Source: Opitutia bacterium (GTDB lineage Bacteria > Verrucomicrobiota > Verrucomicrobiia > Opitutales > Seribacteraceae). From it: a DNA stretch of 64,000 nt. Shown in pieces: positions 46,424-55,987 of this stretch (position 1 is its first letter; each line of letters starts with the position of its first letter). The notes under the pieces were generated by a model, which did not search any database, had not been told where the DNA came from, and worked only from the letters and a program-made list of their open reading frames with translations. Both the position numbers and the translations under genes were made by a program. The stretch is from contig PCBO01000152.1 in assembly GCA_002730975.1 (NCBI GenBank), positions 1-64,000 of the forward strand. Direction: 5' to 3'.

Positions 46424-46959
46424 CAAAGAGAGCGGCAAAGCGAAAAGCTGCAGTTACGACGGCTTTTTTGCTTCTTTTCGGCTTCGGTTGCCGCAACTCT
46501 CCTCATGAGCATTTTGCCTTTGGCGAGCCCGTCGTATTGAGGGATGACGCAGTTTTGGTTCGTGAAAACCTAACTGATACTCAATCCATTCATCACGATT
46601 CTCGCCGCGAGGTGGATATTGCCCGTTTGCGGGTGGAATGGCTTGCCGCGGAAAAAAGCTTGGCCGATGCCCAACTGGTCGCAGCCGAGACTCGAGAGCG
46701 CCAAGACGGTTTAGCCGTTAAATATTCTCGATTCTTGGAATTGGATGCCCGTGTTCCTGGCGACAAAGGGCCCGTAGCTCCCGAAGTCATGTCAGTATGG
46801 GAGAATAATCTTCGACAATATGGGGCCCAAACGGCTCGTAGTAAAGCAAAGGTGCGTTTGTCCTTGCGTCGAGTCAAACCCCTGCGTCAAAAAGCTCTTG
46901 TTTTAGGTCTTCTTGCCGATAGACCGCAAACCGTTTCGCAAGAAGAAAACGAACCTTAG
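46420..46959 (+). CDS. Putative lipoprotein with coiled coil
   Basis: A 179-residue protein. The GTG start at 46420 overlaps the ydbL stop as GTGA. The N-terminus is Lys/Arg-rich with a hydrophobic core (TTAFLLLFGFGC), consistent with a lipoprotein signal. The mature part is charged and largely helical (RREVDIARLRVEWLAAEKSL, TRERQDGLAVKYSRFLELD), probably a coiled coil. I do not recognise the family. Its coupling to ydbL suggests a role in the same envelope pathway. It is followed 33 bases later by a small membrane protein. Confidence 0.7.
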   Translation: MTKRAAKRKAAVTTAFLLLFGFGCRNSPHEHFAFGEPVVLRDDAVLVRENLTDTQSIHHDSRREVDIARLRVEWLAAEKSLADAQLVAAETRERQDGLAVKYSRFLELDARVPGDKGPVAPEVMSVWENNLRQYGAQTARSKAKVRLSLRRVKPLRQKALVLGLLADRPQTVSQEENEP

Positions 46960-46992
46960 GGTTCATATGGGAGTTTAGGCGGGAGTTGTACG

Positions 46993-47280
46993 ATGGACGA
47001 GGTGTGGGATATTATTAATCACATAGGGCAGGAGCCTCTCCTGCTCTGGACTGCCGCTGTGTTGTCTGTCTTTCTTCTCGTGGGTATTTTGAAGCGAGTG
47101 CTTTCCATTGTTGTTTCTTGTGCGATTTTGATCATTCTGTATTTGGTGTACCTTACTTATTTCGAGGAAGACTTCCCACTGCCGGAGGCAGATGTTGGCG
47201 AATGGATAAAGATCGGCGAGAATTGGTTCGACTCCAAACCCGATTCGATTCTCGATGGCAACCAGACTGCATCCGAGTAA
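46993..47280 (+). CDS. Small membrane protein
   Basis: A 95-residue protein with two adjacent hydrophobic helices (residues ~16-32 and ~36-54, with LLVGILKRVLSIVVSCAILI between them) and an acidic tail (EEDFPLPEADVGEWIKIGE). No family is recognised. It lies between the lipoprotein and the LolE-like gene (37 bases downstream), so it is likely part of the same outer-membrane operon. Confidence 0.62.
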   Translation: MDEVWDIINHIGQEPLLLWTAAVLSVFLLVGILKRVLSIVVSCAILIILYLVYLTYFEEDFPLPEADVGEWIKIGENWFDSKPDSILDGNQTASE

Positions 47281-47317
47281 GCAACTGCCGGATCAATAGC
47301 TTATCTTTACAGGCCAA

Positions 47318-48934
47318 ATGAAGTTACCTTGGGCTTTTTACCTTTCTTGGAAGCAGCTTTTTCCTACAGGACGAGGAGTTTCCTTCTTTTCGATTCTTTC
47401 CGTTTTCGGAGTTGCCCTGGGTGTAAACGTAATGATCGTCGTGGTCGCCTTCATGAACGGGTTTCAGGATAAGTTCCGAACCGACATAATTGATTCCCAA
47501 GGACATGCACGGGCGGAAATGGCTTATGGTTCCTCCGGCGACTGGAAAGACGACATGAAGAAACTGGAGTCTCAACCCAAGGTGCAAGCCGTGGCCCCTT
47601 ACCTAAATGGACACTTGCTCTTGGAGCATTTTGGCAATCGCTCTATTCCCTTTGCCATGGGTGTTGATCCGGTCCGTGGAGATACGGTGATACCCGTTTC
47701 TGAATTTCTAGCAGAGGGTTCCCCAAAAATTCTGGCTGTTGAAGCTTCCCGAATCACTCCTCTTCCCGTTGTCGACGACCTCCAAGACGATGTAGTATTT
47801 CTAAGCAGACAAGCTGCGGATAAATTGGGAGCCCATCCCGCAGCCGCCCTTTTGACTACTGATCACAATTCCAGTTCGAACAGGGTCGGTAATGGTATAA
47901 TGGTTCTTCGGAAGCTAGACCCTTTTGTTGAATCAGGAACTTGGAAAGTTCGTTTTGAGGACGATGGCAGTTATCGCGTAACTGATCCGTATGATGAGGA
48001 ATGGGAAGATCTTTTTTTTGTATCAGAGAAAATCGAGAACCTCGGAGAAGGCATTCCTCTATTCGAGATCACACCTGGTTCGACTCCGTTTGCCAAGGGC
48101 GACCTTTTCACCATTGAGATCTTCGGGGCATCCGTGATCGACGTATACTCGCCCTCAATGTTGGAGAAAGCCAAGGACGATGAATTGTTGCCGCCGCGTC
48201 AAGTGAGAGTCGGCGGCATCTTCGAGGTCCCGTGGCAAGGCTTTCACTTGGATGCCCTGTTCGGTACGCTTCGGTTCATGCAGGAAATGAACGGACAATC
48301 GGGCGTTGTTCACGGGTTTAATCTCAAGTTTGTTCCCGAGGTTGCATCCGATACGCAAGCGTTGGCCGATGCCTGCATGAACACCCGCTCCTCCTTGGGA
48401 GAGAATTGGAGTGTCGTACCATGGTTCGTAGAGAATGCTTGGTTTTTCGATCTTCTGAAATTCGAGGAGTACCTCATGGTTCTGATCATGGTTCCGATTG
48501 GCTTGGTTGCTGCATTCGCCATTGCGATAGCGTTGATGACTTCCGTCCTTCGCAAGACCCGTGAAATTGGTTTGCTTGTGGCCATGGGGGGCTCTCGTTT
48601 GTCGATAGGAACGGTCTTCACCATGCAGGGATTCGTCATCGGACTTTTGGGAGCTGTTTTAGGCTGGGGGATGGCCCTGCTCTTCATTTGTTACAGGGAC
48701 TCTCTTATGAGCTTCATCGTACGCAACATTGCCGGTGAGGAAGGCGGCGCAGGTGTGGCTCAGTTCTATGACTTCTATAGTTTGAGAGTTCCCTACCCTT
48801 GGGATTCCGCTGATAGTTTGCAGAACTTCCTTACATTCGGAGCCTTTGCGGTGGGTGTCTCCACCTTGGCTGGGTTTTTACCTGCATGGAAAGCGGCTCG
48901 TCTCAATCCCTCGGAGGCTTTGCGAAGTGAGTGA
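47318..48934 (+). CDS. lolE: LolC/LolE-type ABC transporter permease
   Basis: A 538-residue permease of the LolCE/MacB-FtsX type: a transmembrane helix near residues 20-45, a large periplasmic domain (~50-380), then three helices (MVLIMVPIGLVAAFAIAIAL, GFVIGLLGAVLGWGMALLF, and a last one near 500-520). The cytoplasmic coupling segment TREIGLLVAMGGSR is typical. Lol transporters extract lipoproteins from the inner membrane and hand them to LolA. Only one permease gene is present, so it should act as a homodimer like LolF of some bacteria. The LolD-like gene overlaps its end by eight bases. Confidence 0.88.
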   Translation: MKLPWAFYLSWKQLFPTGRGVSFFSILSVFGVALGVNVMIVVVAFMNGFQDKFRTDIIDSQGHARAEMAYGSSGDWKDDMKKLESQPKVQAVAPYLNGHLLLEHFGNRSIPFAMGVDPVRGDTVIPVSEFLAEGSPKILAVEASRITPLPVVDDLQDDVVFLSRQAADKLGAHPAAALLTTDHNSSSNRVGNGIMVLRKLDPFVESGTWKVRFEDDGSYRVTDPYDEEWEDLFFVSEKIENLGEGIPLFEITPGSTPFAKGDLFTIEIFGASVIDVYSPSMLEKAKDDELLPPRQVRVGGIFEVPWQGFHLDALFGTLRFMQEMNGQSGVVHGFNLKFVPEVASDTQALADACMNTRSSLGENWSVVPWFVENAWFFDLLKFEEYLMVLIMVPIGLVAAFAIAIALMTSVLRKTREIGLLVAMGGSRLSIGTVFTMQGFVIGLLGAVLGWGMALLFICYRDSLMSFIVRNIAGEEGGAGVAQFYDFYSLRVPYPWDSADSLQNFLTFGAFAVGVSTLAGFLPAWKAARLNPSEALRSE

Positions 48935-49625
48935 CGATAACAAACGATTCGCTTTGGAAGCTAAAGGTTTAGCCAAGACCTTCCCTTATGGCGAAGAGCG
49001 TTTAAAGGTTTTGGTCGATGCCGACATGAGGGTTGTTGCCGGTCGTTCCATCAGCATTCGAGGTGAGTCGGGTTGCGGAAAAACTACTCTTCTCAACCTG
49101 TTGGCGAGATTAGACTTTGCCGATACGGGGGAACTCTACTGGAATGGCGAATCCTATGACCCGAAGTTACCTCCTGGACCACGAGATGCCGCCCGACGAG
49201 CCTGTCTTATCGGTGTCGTGTACCAAGCGTATTACCTCATTCCCGAGATGAACGTTTTGGAAAATGTATTGTTGGCCGCCCGATTAGCGGGATCAATGGG
49301 CAAGGATGCGAAGCAACGAGCTCGCGAACTTTTGAATCGCGTTGGGGTAACCAACCGTGAACGACAACTCCCTCAGAAGCTCTCTGGTGGCGAACGTCAG
49401 CGCGTAGCCATAGCCCGAGCCTTGCTTAATCGCCCCAAGGTGATTCTAGCCGACGAACCCACGGGCAACCTGGACGAGCGTTCCGCCGGCGACGTCATGG
49501 AACTTCTCTTGGAAGCGTGTCGTGAAGAGGACGCCGGCCTAGTTCTCGTCACCCATAACCCGTCCTTCGCTAAGGCAACCGACGAGGCTCTTAACCTAGT
49601 CAAGGGCGAGCTGAGCCCCGCATGA
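48927..49625 (+). CDS. lolD: LolD-type ABC transporter ATPase
   Basis: A 232-residue ATPase. Walker A is GESGCGKTTLL, the signature LSGGERQRVAIARAL, Walker B VILADEPTGNLD, and the switch region LVLVTHNPSFA. The start is GTG 48927, with GGAGG ten bases upstream. An upstream ATG at 48846 in the same frame lies wholly inside the permease gene. It overlaps the LolE-like permease by eight bases, so the two are coupled and form the lipoprotein-releasing transporter. Confidence 0.9.
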   Translation: MSDDNKRFALEAKGLAKTFPYGEERLKVLVDADMRVVAGRSISIRGESGCGKTTLLNLLARLDFADTGELYWNGESYDPKLPPGPRDAARRACLIGVVYQAYYLIPEMNVLENVLLAARLAGSMGKDAKQRARELLNRVGVTNRERQLPQKLSGGERQRVAIARALLNRPKVILADEPTGNLDERSAGDVMELLLEACREEDAGLVLVTHNPSFAKATDEALNLVKGELSPA

Positions 49626-49632
49626 AAATTCA

Positions 49633-50580
49633 ATGACTGATCACGAAAACATTTCCAATCCCCTGCGTTGCGGTGTCGTCGGCGTGGGGTACCTCGGTAG
49701 GCATCACGCTCGCATCTATAACGATCTCGAAAGTTGCGAACTTGTTGGCATTCTCGACGTTAACGACGAGTCCGCAGCCGAAGCTTGCGAGAAGCACGGT
49801 TGCAAGCGATTCGAGAGTCTGGAAGAGATGGGCGCTGCTTGCGAAGCCGTCAGCGTAGTGGCTCCGACGGATCTCCATGCCGAGGTCGCTCTTCCCTTGC
49901 TTGAGGCGGGTTGCCATCTTTTGGTGGAAAAACCTCTTTGCGCTTCTACCGAGGAAGCCGAAGCGATCGTGAACAAGGCGAAGGAACATGACCGCATCGT
50001 ACAAGTCGGGCACATCGAGCACTACAACCCCGTCATGACTTTTCTCGAGGATGCTGTTTGTGCCCCCCGGTATTTGACGGTCGAGCGTCTGGCTCCTTTT
50101 CAGCCTCGCGGAACCGAGGTCGGCGTGGTCCTTGATCTCATGATTCACGACGTGGGGATCGCAATGGCTCTAGTCGACTCACCCATCGATCGCGTCGACG
50201 CCATCGGCGTCAAGGTGCTTTCTCCGACAGAGGATATTGCGAATGCTCGTATCACTTTTGTCAATGGATGCGTGGCCAACCTGAATGCCAGTCGTGTAAG
50301 TGAAAAGAAGGCTCGCGAGATTCGCGTCTTTCAGGAAAGCGGATATCTCTCGCTCGATTTCATGAACCAGAAGGGGCATCTGATCGAAAAGACCGTTACT
50401 GGCCTTGAAAAAAAAGACGTTCCTGTGGAACAGGGAGAACCGCTCGAAATAGAACTCGCTGAATTCGTTCGCTGCGTTTACCTTGCCGATAAGCCTAAAA
50501 CCGATGTTCACTTCGGTAAATCGGCCCTCGCGGTCGCTCTGAAAATCACGAAGCTGATCCGTGATGGTTGGGAAAAGTGA
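49633..50580 (+). CDS. Gfo/Idh/MocA oxidoreductase, possibly UDP-GlcNAc 3-dehydrogenase-like
   Basis: A 315-residue NAD(P) dehydrogenase. The motifs are GVGYLGRHHARIYND, LLVEKPLCAST, QVGHIEHYNP and the lengthy VVLDLMIHDVGIAMAL, then ANARITFVNGCVANLNASR. This pattern is what I associate with the dehydrogenase commonly found beside lpxB, and it resembles GnnA, which oxidises UDP-GlcNAc to make an amino-linked lipid A backbone. The neighbouring GnnB aminotransferase is absent from the window, so the assignment stays open. It follows lolD by seven bases and precedes lpxB by ten, which ties it to lipid A synthesis. Confidence 0.8.
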   Translation: MTDHENISNPLRCGVVGVGYLGRHHARIYNDLESCELVGILDVNDESAAEACEKHGCKRFESLEEMGAACEAVSVVAPTDLHAEVALPLLEAGCHLLVEKPLCASTEEAEAIVNKAKEHDRIVQVGHIEHYNPVMTFLEDAVCAPRYLTVERLAPFQPRGTEVGVVLDLMIHDVGIAMALVDSPIDRVDAIGVKVLSPTEDIANARITFVNGCVANLNASRVSEKKAREIRVFQESGYLSLDFMNQKGHLIEKTVTGLEKKDVPVEQGEPLEIELAEFVRCVYLADKPKTDVHFGKSALAVALKITKLIRDGWEK

Positions 50581-50590
50581 GGAGTGAGCC

Positions 50591-51760
50591 ATGCTGTCGG
50601 TTCCGCCAGATGCTTCCTGCGACCTGTTGATTATTGCAGGTGAAGCTTCAGGCGACGAGCATGCCGCTCGGCTTCTGGAGGACCTTCGCAATAGTCGACC
50701 GGATCTAAAGGTCGCCGCCATCGGTGGCCCGAAACTTCGAGATGTTGGGGCAGACCTTCTTTTTGATCTTACGCGCCATGCGGTCGTCGGCATATTCGAA
50801 GTTCTCAAGAACTACGGGTTCTTTAAGAGACTAATGTCCGACACCTTGGACTGGATCGGGAAAGTGAAGCCCCAAGCCGTTCTTTTCGTTGATTACCCTG
50901 GCTTCAACTTACGTCTTGCCTCTTCCCTGCTTGACCAAGGGATTTCTAAAAAGGGTGGTGGAGAAGTAAAGCTCTTGCAGTACGTGAGCCCTCAACTCTG
51001 GGCATGGAAGCCGAAACGCAGATTCAAGATGGCTCGTACCTTGGATGCTCTCGGCGTCATCTTCCCCTTTGAGGTCGAAACCTATGCCGACGTCGATCTC
51101 CCCGTCCGTTTCGTTGGCCATCCCTTTGCTCGGGAAGATTATGTGCCCACCTTAAGTTACGATGCGGAGGCACCTGTTCTTCTCTTACCGGGTAGCCGTC
51201 GCCAACCTGTGGCCAGAATCCTGCCAACCTTGTTGGACGCCTTTGCTTCGGTTTCCCGCAAGCGACCCGATTTGTGTGCCCGGATCGTGAGCCCTGCCGG
51301 AGAGGTCGGTGAGCTGGCCTGGGGAATTCTGAAACGTTTTCCCGAGTTTAAGGGAAAAGTGGAAATCTTTTCGAACGAGAAGGTCGCGACAGGTTGCGCC
51401 GTCCTTACCAGTTCGGGAACCATGTCCCTCGCCTGTGCTCTGGCGGGTATTCCCGGAGCCATCGTATACCGTGCCCATCCCATGACCTATTTGCTGGCAC
51501 GGTTTCTCGTAAAGGTTCCCTATCTCGGAATGGCCAACATTCTTTTACCCAAGTCTCCTCCCTATCCCGAGTTCATTCAGAGAGCGGCTCGGCCGGACGC
51601 TCTGTCAAAACGCCTGGAGTCCTGTCTTGACGGCAATGAAGAAGCGAAAAAGTGCATGGAAGCATCCACTTCCCTAGTAAAGGTACTCTCACAGCCTGCC
51701 GACGTCTCGGCGGCGGACTGGCTTATTCAGGCCGGCGGTTTCGAGGGAAAAAGTAGTTGA
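50591..51760 (+). CDS. lpxB: Lipid-A-disaccharide synthase
   Basis: A 389-residue GT-B glycosyltransferase of the LpxB family. It joins UDP-2,3-diacylglucosamine to lipid X to make the lipid A disaccharide. Landmarks: LIIAGEASGDEHAARLL at the N-terminus, VLFVDYPGFNLRLA, YVSPQLWAWKPKR and GVIFPFEVETY, and the nucleotide-binding end LTSSGTMSLACALAGIPG. Length is normal for the family. AGGAG lies just upstream of the ATG. It proves an LPS-type outer membrane. Its last 34 bases overlap the end of hemA on the other strand. Confidence 0.95.
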   Translation: MLSVPPDASCDLLIIAGEASGDEHAARLLEDLRNSRPDLKVAAIGGPKLRDVGADLLFDLTRHAVVGIFEVLKNYGFFKRLMSDTLDWIGKVKPQAVLFVDYPGFNLRLASSLLDQGISKKGGGEVKLLQYVSPQLWAWKPKRRFKMARTLDALGVIFPFEVETYADVDLPVRFVGHPFAREDYVPTLSYDAEAPVLLLPGSRRQPVARILPTLLDAFASVSRKRPDLCARIVSPAGEVGELAWGILKRFPEFKGKVEIFSNEKVATGCAVLTSSGTMSLACALAGIPGAIVYRAHPMTYLLARFLVKVPYLGMANILLPKSPPYPEFIQRAARPDALSKRLESCLDGNEEAKKCMEASTSLVKVLSQPADVSAADWLIQAGGFEGKSS

Positions 51761-52794
51761 TTCCAAATCTGCCCCGCTTTTTGCTCCAAGGCTTCTCGGC
51801 ATTTAGCCACCTCGGCCTGTCGACTTTTTAAGTTTTCATTAGCGATGGAGGAGACGTCGTCTAAATTGTAGAGGTACACGCTTTCGAGATTGCTCACGCT
51901 TTGGTCTACGTCTCTAGGCATGGAGACATCGATCAGGAAGAGAGGACGAGCGGGGCGCTTGGCGATCGCTTTTCGAACGGTTTCGTAGGGCAGGATGGGG
52001 TCTGTTCCCGCAGTTGAGCATAATACCACGTCAAAAAGGTGCAGGGATTCTTTGAAACTATCGAAACCCAAAGTAAACCCTCCTACTTTTTCAGCAAGTT
52101 CACTTGGCTTGTTTCGGCTTAATGGGCACCAGTCGAAAGTGCGACCTGTAATGGTAATGGCTTGAGAACCTCTGGAGCTAAAGGCTTCTACTGTCATTTC
52201 GGCTACCTCACCTGAACCTACTGCAAGAAATCGGCAATCCTTCATCTCTCCGTATATGCGGCGAGCCAGTTCGCATATGACGTTACCGAGATTCACTTGG
52301 CCTCGGGAGATCCCCGTATGAGTGCGAGCCCACTTGGCGGCCTGAAAACTTTTTTGAAAGACACGGTTCAGAACCTTTCCTGTACTTTCCCGGTTTAGCG
52401 CGTCGTCATAGGCATCCTTTACCTGTCCGAGAATCTCTGTTTCGCCAACCATTTGCGAATCGATACCCGAGGTCACTTCGAGCGCATGCTTGACCACAGC
52501 CTCGCCCTGTCGCCGGTAGGTGTGCTTTTCCAGGAATGCATTGTCCAGTCCTCGAAAGTTCATTAGGTATTCCCTCACCGGATCAAGTGGTGGAGAACCG
52601 TTTCCGGACACGTATATTTCCGTACGGTTACAGGTGTTCAGCACCAAGCTTTCCTTTAAGCCGGGCAGTTCCTGCAGTCCTTTGTAGAAGTCGTCGATGG
52701 AGTCGGCGGGCAGGCTGATTTTTTCCCGCTCCTCGAGCGAGGCAACGCGATGGGAGCTTCCGAGCAGAAATAGGTTTGGCTCTTCAGCTGGCAT
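51727..52794 (-). CDS. hemA: Glutamyl-tRNA reductase
   Basis: A 355-residue enzyme that reduces Glu-tRNA to glutamate-1-semialdehyde, the first committed step of tetrapyrrole synthesis. The N-terminal SSHRVASLEERE, the catalytic Cys in LVLNTCNRTEIY, and the nucleotide-binding segment FLAVGSGEVAEMTVEAFSS are present. ATG 52794 is chosen because the domain starts there; an earlier ATG at 52899 is inside the upstream gene. The protein stops after ~30 residues of the C-terminal dimerisation helices (QAEVAKCREALEQKAGQIW), so it is shorter than the ~410-430 residues usual in many bacteria. The 3' end overlaps lpxB by 34 bases, which may limit its length. Confidence 0.9.
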   Translation of the reverse strand: MPAEEPNLFLLGSSHRVASLEEREKISLPADSIDDFYKGLQELPGLKESLVLNTCNRTEIYVSGNGSPPLDPVREYLMNFRGLDNAFLEKHTYRRQGEAVVKHALEVTSGIDSQMVGETEILGQVKDAYDDALNRESTGKVLNRVFQKSFQAAKWARTHTGISRGQVNLGNVICELARRIYGEMKDCRFLAVGSGEVAEMTVEAFSSRGSQAITITGRTFDWCPLSRNKPSELAEKVGGFTLGFDSFKESLHLFDVVLCSTAGTDPILPYETVRKAIAKRPARPLFLIDVSMPRDVDQSVSNLESVYLYNLDDVSSIANENLKSRQAEVAKCREALEQKAGQIWNQLLFPSKPPA

Positions 52795-53647
52795 CTTCGA
52801 CGGATGGTTGAGGTGCAGTCTCTTGTCGTTCTGGAGCCGAGCGCACGAAGCCGAGGGAAAGTATGGCCAACACGAACAGAGCGACACAAGCCTTGGCAAA
52901 TTTCTTACCGTATAATCTTTGACGAAAGTGAAGGTACCAGAGTCCGCAGTAGGCGATCCACAAACCGATCGTCACCCAGAGCTTGACGGAACTCACGGAA
53001 TCGGGGGATCGAGTCCAGTGCATCGAACCGACGACGATGGAAGCCGTAAGAAAAATAACCCCTACGAGCAACAGGCGTTGGCTGGCCGTCTCCAGTTGAT
53101 TAATGGAGGGCAGGTGGGCTCCGAGAGCTCCCGTCCGTTTGATTTGCAAGGACTTTTGTTGAACCATGTACATAACACTCACGACTGCCAGTAAGGCGAA
53201 CAGTCCGTAGCTGAATATCGCCACCGAGGCGTGCAGTTCAATCCATGGTCCCGAAAAGAGTCGTCGGTAGCCGGGTTCAAGCCAGTAGCCGGAGTCCAGA
53301 CCCGGGCTCAAAAGGGAAAGAGCACCGCCTACGCCGGCTAGTCCCGCGGCAAAAGACCCAAGCAAATTCAGTCGAAACAGGATTCGCATGATCAAGTATC
53401 CCGTGACTACGGACCAGAGGATGAACTGGATGCGCTCCATTCCGTTGCCTAGGGGGCATCCATGAACTTCCAATCCTCTAAGATAAAGACCTCGAGTGTG
53501 ACTCGAATAAGCAAATAGAATGAGGCAAAACGAGACCAACGCTGGCAACTTTCTCTCCTTGGACGCCAGCGCCAGCCCGGCGAGCAAGGCTCCTCCGTAT
53601 AGTGTGGAGGCAATCCATAGTAGGGTTCTGGCGTCGTTGAAATCCAT
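52784..53647 (-). CDS. CcsA/HemX-like cytochrome c assembly membrane protein
   Basis: A 287-residue protein with about eight transmembrane helices. It belongs to the cytochrome c assembly (CcsA/CcmC) superfamily: conserved ELHASVAIFSYGLFALLAV with the conserved His, and a late WTRSPDSVSSVKLWVTIGLW. It sits directly upstream of hemA, and the two genes overlap by 11 bases. In many bacteria the gene before hemA is such a HemX-type protein, which helps handle haem or affects HemA levels. A role in haem delivery to cytochrome c, such as the PSCyt1 protein, is also possible. Confidence 0.82.
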   Translation of the reverse strand: MDFNDARTLLWIASTLYGGALLAGLALASKERKLPALVSFCLILFAYSSHTRGLYLRGLEVHGCPLGNGMERIQFILWSVVTGYLIMRILFRLNLLGSFAAGLAGVGGALSLLSPGLDSGYWLEPGYRRLFSGPWIELHASVAIFSYGLFALLAVVSVMYMVQQKSLQIKRTGALGAHLPSINQLETASQRLLLVGVIFLTASIVVGSMHWTRSPDSVSSVKLWVTIGLWIAYCGLWYLHFRQRLYGKKFAKACVALFVLAILSLGFVRSAPERQETAPQPSVEDAS

Positions 53648-53797
53648 TTAGTTTAAAGAATAATCAATACCTCATCGAGAAATAAAGTCAAAGAGGGAAG
53701 GGAACCTAAACGAAAACCGTTTTGGTGATTCTGGCGAAAAGGCTTGCCCACTCTCGATTGGGCTACAACCTCGGCGAACTTTACTTATTTCCTTTTC

Positions 53798-54988
53798 ATG
53801 AACATACACGAATACCAATCGAAACAACTTTTTGACGCAGCAGGCGTAGCCGTTCCTGCCGGAGCAGTGGCCCAAAGTCCAGACGAGTTTGATGCCGCCA
53901 TCGCCTCTTTCCCCGAGGGTTCCGCCGTAGTGGTTAAAGCCCAGATACACGCGGGCGGTCGCGGTAAGGGCACCTTTAAGGACGGTTTCCAAGGCGGCGT
54001 TCACGTAGTGGACTCCAATGAACTCGCCAAGGAAAAGGCCGCCGCCATGCTCGGCAACAGCCTCGTCACCAAGCAGACGGGAGAAGCCGGGCGCGAGGTG
54101 CGCACCGTGTACTTTACCGAGGCGGTCGACATCGCCAAGGAGTTCTACCTTGCCATCCTCATGGATCGGGCCACTTCCAAGCCGGTCGTCATCGCCTCCT
54201 TGGAAGGCGGGGTCGATATCGAGGAAGTGGCCGAGAGCTCACCCGAAAAGATCATCAAAGTGACCATCGAGCCGACCCTCGGGCTTCGCCCTTATCAAGC
54301 TCGCCAAATCGCCTTTGGTCTGCAATTGAAGGGTGACTCGTTTAAGCAATGCGTGAAGCTGCTCAACAAGCTCTACGCCTTTTTCTGGACCAAGGACTGC
54401 TCTCAAGTGGAGGTCAATCCCCTCATCACGACAACGGACGGCGACGTCGTGGCCCTCGACGCCAAGGTGAACTTCGATTCCAACGCTCTCTTTCGCCATC
54501 CCGACATAGTCGAGCTTCGAGACGAATCGGAAGAAGACCCAAGAGAGGTGGAGGCTTCCAAGTTCGACCTCAACTACATTGCCCTCGACGGTAACGTCGC
54601 CTGCATGGTGAACGGGGCAGGCCTCGCCATGGCCACCATGGACATCATAAAGCATTACGGGGGATCGCCCGCCAACTTTCTCGACGTCGGCGGAGGAGCC
54701 ACCGAGGAACAGGTGGAGAACGCCTTCCGCATTCTCGTGTCGGATCCCGCGGTTAAGGCGATCCTCGTCAATATCTTCGGCGGCATCATGAAGTGCGATG
54801 TCATCGCCACGGGCATTGTGAATGCGGCCAAGAACCTCGAGCTATCTATTCCCCTCGTCGTGCGCCTCGAAGGCACCAACGTCGAGGCGGGCAAGCGTAT
54901 CCTGAGCGAAAGCGGCCTTACCTTGGAGCCGGCCGACTCCCTCGCGGATGCCGCAGAAAAAGTCGTGAAATTGGCCGCAGAGGCGTAA
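53798..54988 (+). CDS. sucC: Succinate-CoA ligase, beta subunit
   Basis: A 396-residue ATP-grasp subunit of succinyl-CoA synthetase, which couples succinyl-CoA cleavage to ATP or GTP synthesis in the TCA cycle. [17 protein letters not shown] is the standard N-terminus and sets ATG 53798; an earlier ATG at 53744 adds a non-conserved leader. The glycine-rich loop [11 protein letters not shown], the metal site EVNPLI, and [16 protein letters not shown] are present. Length is normal. The alpha subunit gene follows 23 bases downstream. Confidence 0.97.
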   Translation: MNIHEYQSKQLFDAAGVAVPAGAVAQSPDEFDAAIASFPEGSAVVVKAQIHAGGRGKGTFKDGFQGGVHVVDSNELAKEKAAAMLGNSLVTKQTGEAGREVRTVYFTEAVDIAKEFYLAILMDRATSKPVVIASLEGGVDIEEVAESSPEKIIKVTIEPTLGLRPYQARQIAFGLQLKGDSFKQCVKLLNKLYAFFWTKDCSQVEVNPLITTTDGDVVALDAKVNFDSNALFRHPDIVELRDESEEDPREVEASKFDLNYIALDGNVACMVNGAGLAMATMDIIKHYGGSPANFLDVGGGATEEQVENAFRILVSDPAVKAILVNIFGGIMKCDVIATGIVNAAKNLELSIPLVVRLEGTNVEAGKRILSESGLTLEPADSLADAAEKVVKLAAEA

Positions 54989-55011
54989 CCCCCAAGAAAG
55001 GAAATTTTCAG

Positions 55012-55887
55012 ATGAGCGTTTTAGTAAACAAGGATACGCGCCTCGTGGTTCAGGGAATTACCGGGAGCGCAGGCAGTTTTCATACCGGGCAGTGCATCGA
55101 GTACGGCACCAAAGTAGTGGCCGGCGTAACTCCCGGCAAGGGTGGGCAGAAGTTTCAGGATAGCGTCCCCGTGTACGATACGGTGAAGGAAGCCGTAGAC
55201 CAGCAGGGAGCGAACGTCGCCGCCATCTACGTCCCGCCTCCCTTCGCCGCCGATTCCATTCTGGAGGCGATCGATGCGGAGATTCCCCTCGTCATCGCCA
55301 TCACCGAGGGCATCCCCGTTCGCGACATGGCAGAGGTCAATGCGCGCCTAGCCACTTCCAACACACGCTTGATCGGTCCGAATTGTCCCGGCATCATCAC
55401 TCCCAACGAGTGCAAGATCGGCATAATGCCCGGCTACATCCATAAGCCCGGCAAGGTCGGCATCGTTTCCCGTTCGGGCACTCTCACCTACGAGGCCGTA
55501 TGGCAGATCACCTGCGCAGGGCACGGGCAGTCCACCTGCATCGGCATCGGTGGAGATCCCATAAACGGTACCAACCATCTAGACACCATCAAGCTCTTTA
55601 ACGAGGACCCCGACACCGAAGCCATCATCATGATCGGCGAGATCGGAGGTACCGCAGAGGAAGAGGCTGCCGCCTTCGTGAAGGAACACGTCGACAAGCC
55701 CGTGGCCGCCTTTATCGCCGGTATGACGGCTCCTCCGGGGCGCCGCATGGGCCACGCCGGAGCCATCGTATCTGGAGGCAAGGGAACAGCCGCCGCCAAG
55801 GTGGAAGCCATGCAGGATGCGGGAATCGCCGTTGCCGAGACGCCCTCGCATATCGCCGAAGCTCTCTTTCGAGTCTGGAAACCCTGA
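55012..55887 (+). CDS. sucD: Succinate-CoA ligase, alpha subunit
   Basis: A 291-residue partner of SucC. It has the CoA-binding motif [11 protein letters not shown] (residues ~15-25), the conserved [17 protein letters not shown] and, near the end, the phosphohistidine loop [16 protein letters not shown]. The start at ATG 55012 has AAAGGA upstream. Same operon as sucC. The 100 bases after it hold no gene or clear terminator before the converging rsmG. Confidence 0.97.
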   Translation: MSVLVNKDTRLVVQGITGSAGSFHTGQCIEYGTKVVAGVTPGKGGQKFQDSVPVYDTVKEAVDQQGANVAAIYVPPPFAADSILEAIDAEIPLVIAITEGIPVRDMAEVNARLATSNTRLIGPNCPGIITPNECKIGIMPGYIHKPGKVGIVSRSGTLTYEAVWQITCAGHGQSTCIGIGGDPINGTNHLDTIKLFNEDPDTEAIIMIGEIGGTAEEEAAAFVKEHVDKPVAAFIAGMTAPPGRRMGHAGAIVSGGKGTAAAKVEAMQDAGIAVAETPSHIAEALFRVWKP

Positions 55888-55987
55888 TAAACGGTTGAAG
55901 CCCGCTTTAATCTGTCGTTTGTAGGTTCCGCTCAAGAAGTTTCCTGACCTTTAATTATCTCGGCGAGCTGAGGGTTTGTTTATTTGC

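Noticed and set aside
49633-50580. Firm naming of the dehydrogenase as gnnA
   Set aside because: Placement next to lpxB and motif wording suggest it, but no gnnB is present and the family is broad, so the symbol was left out.
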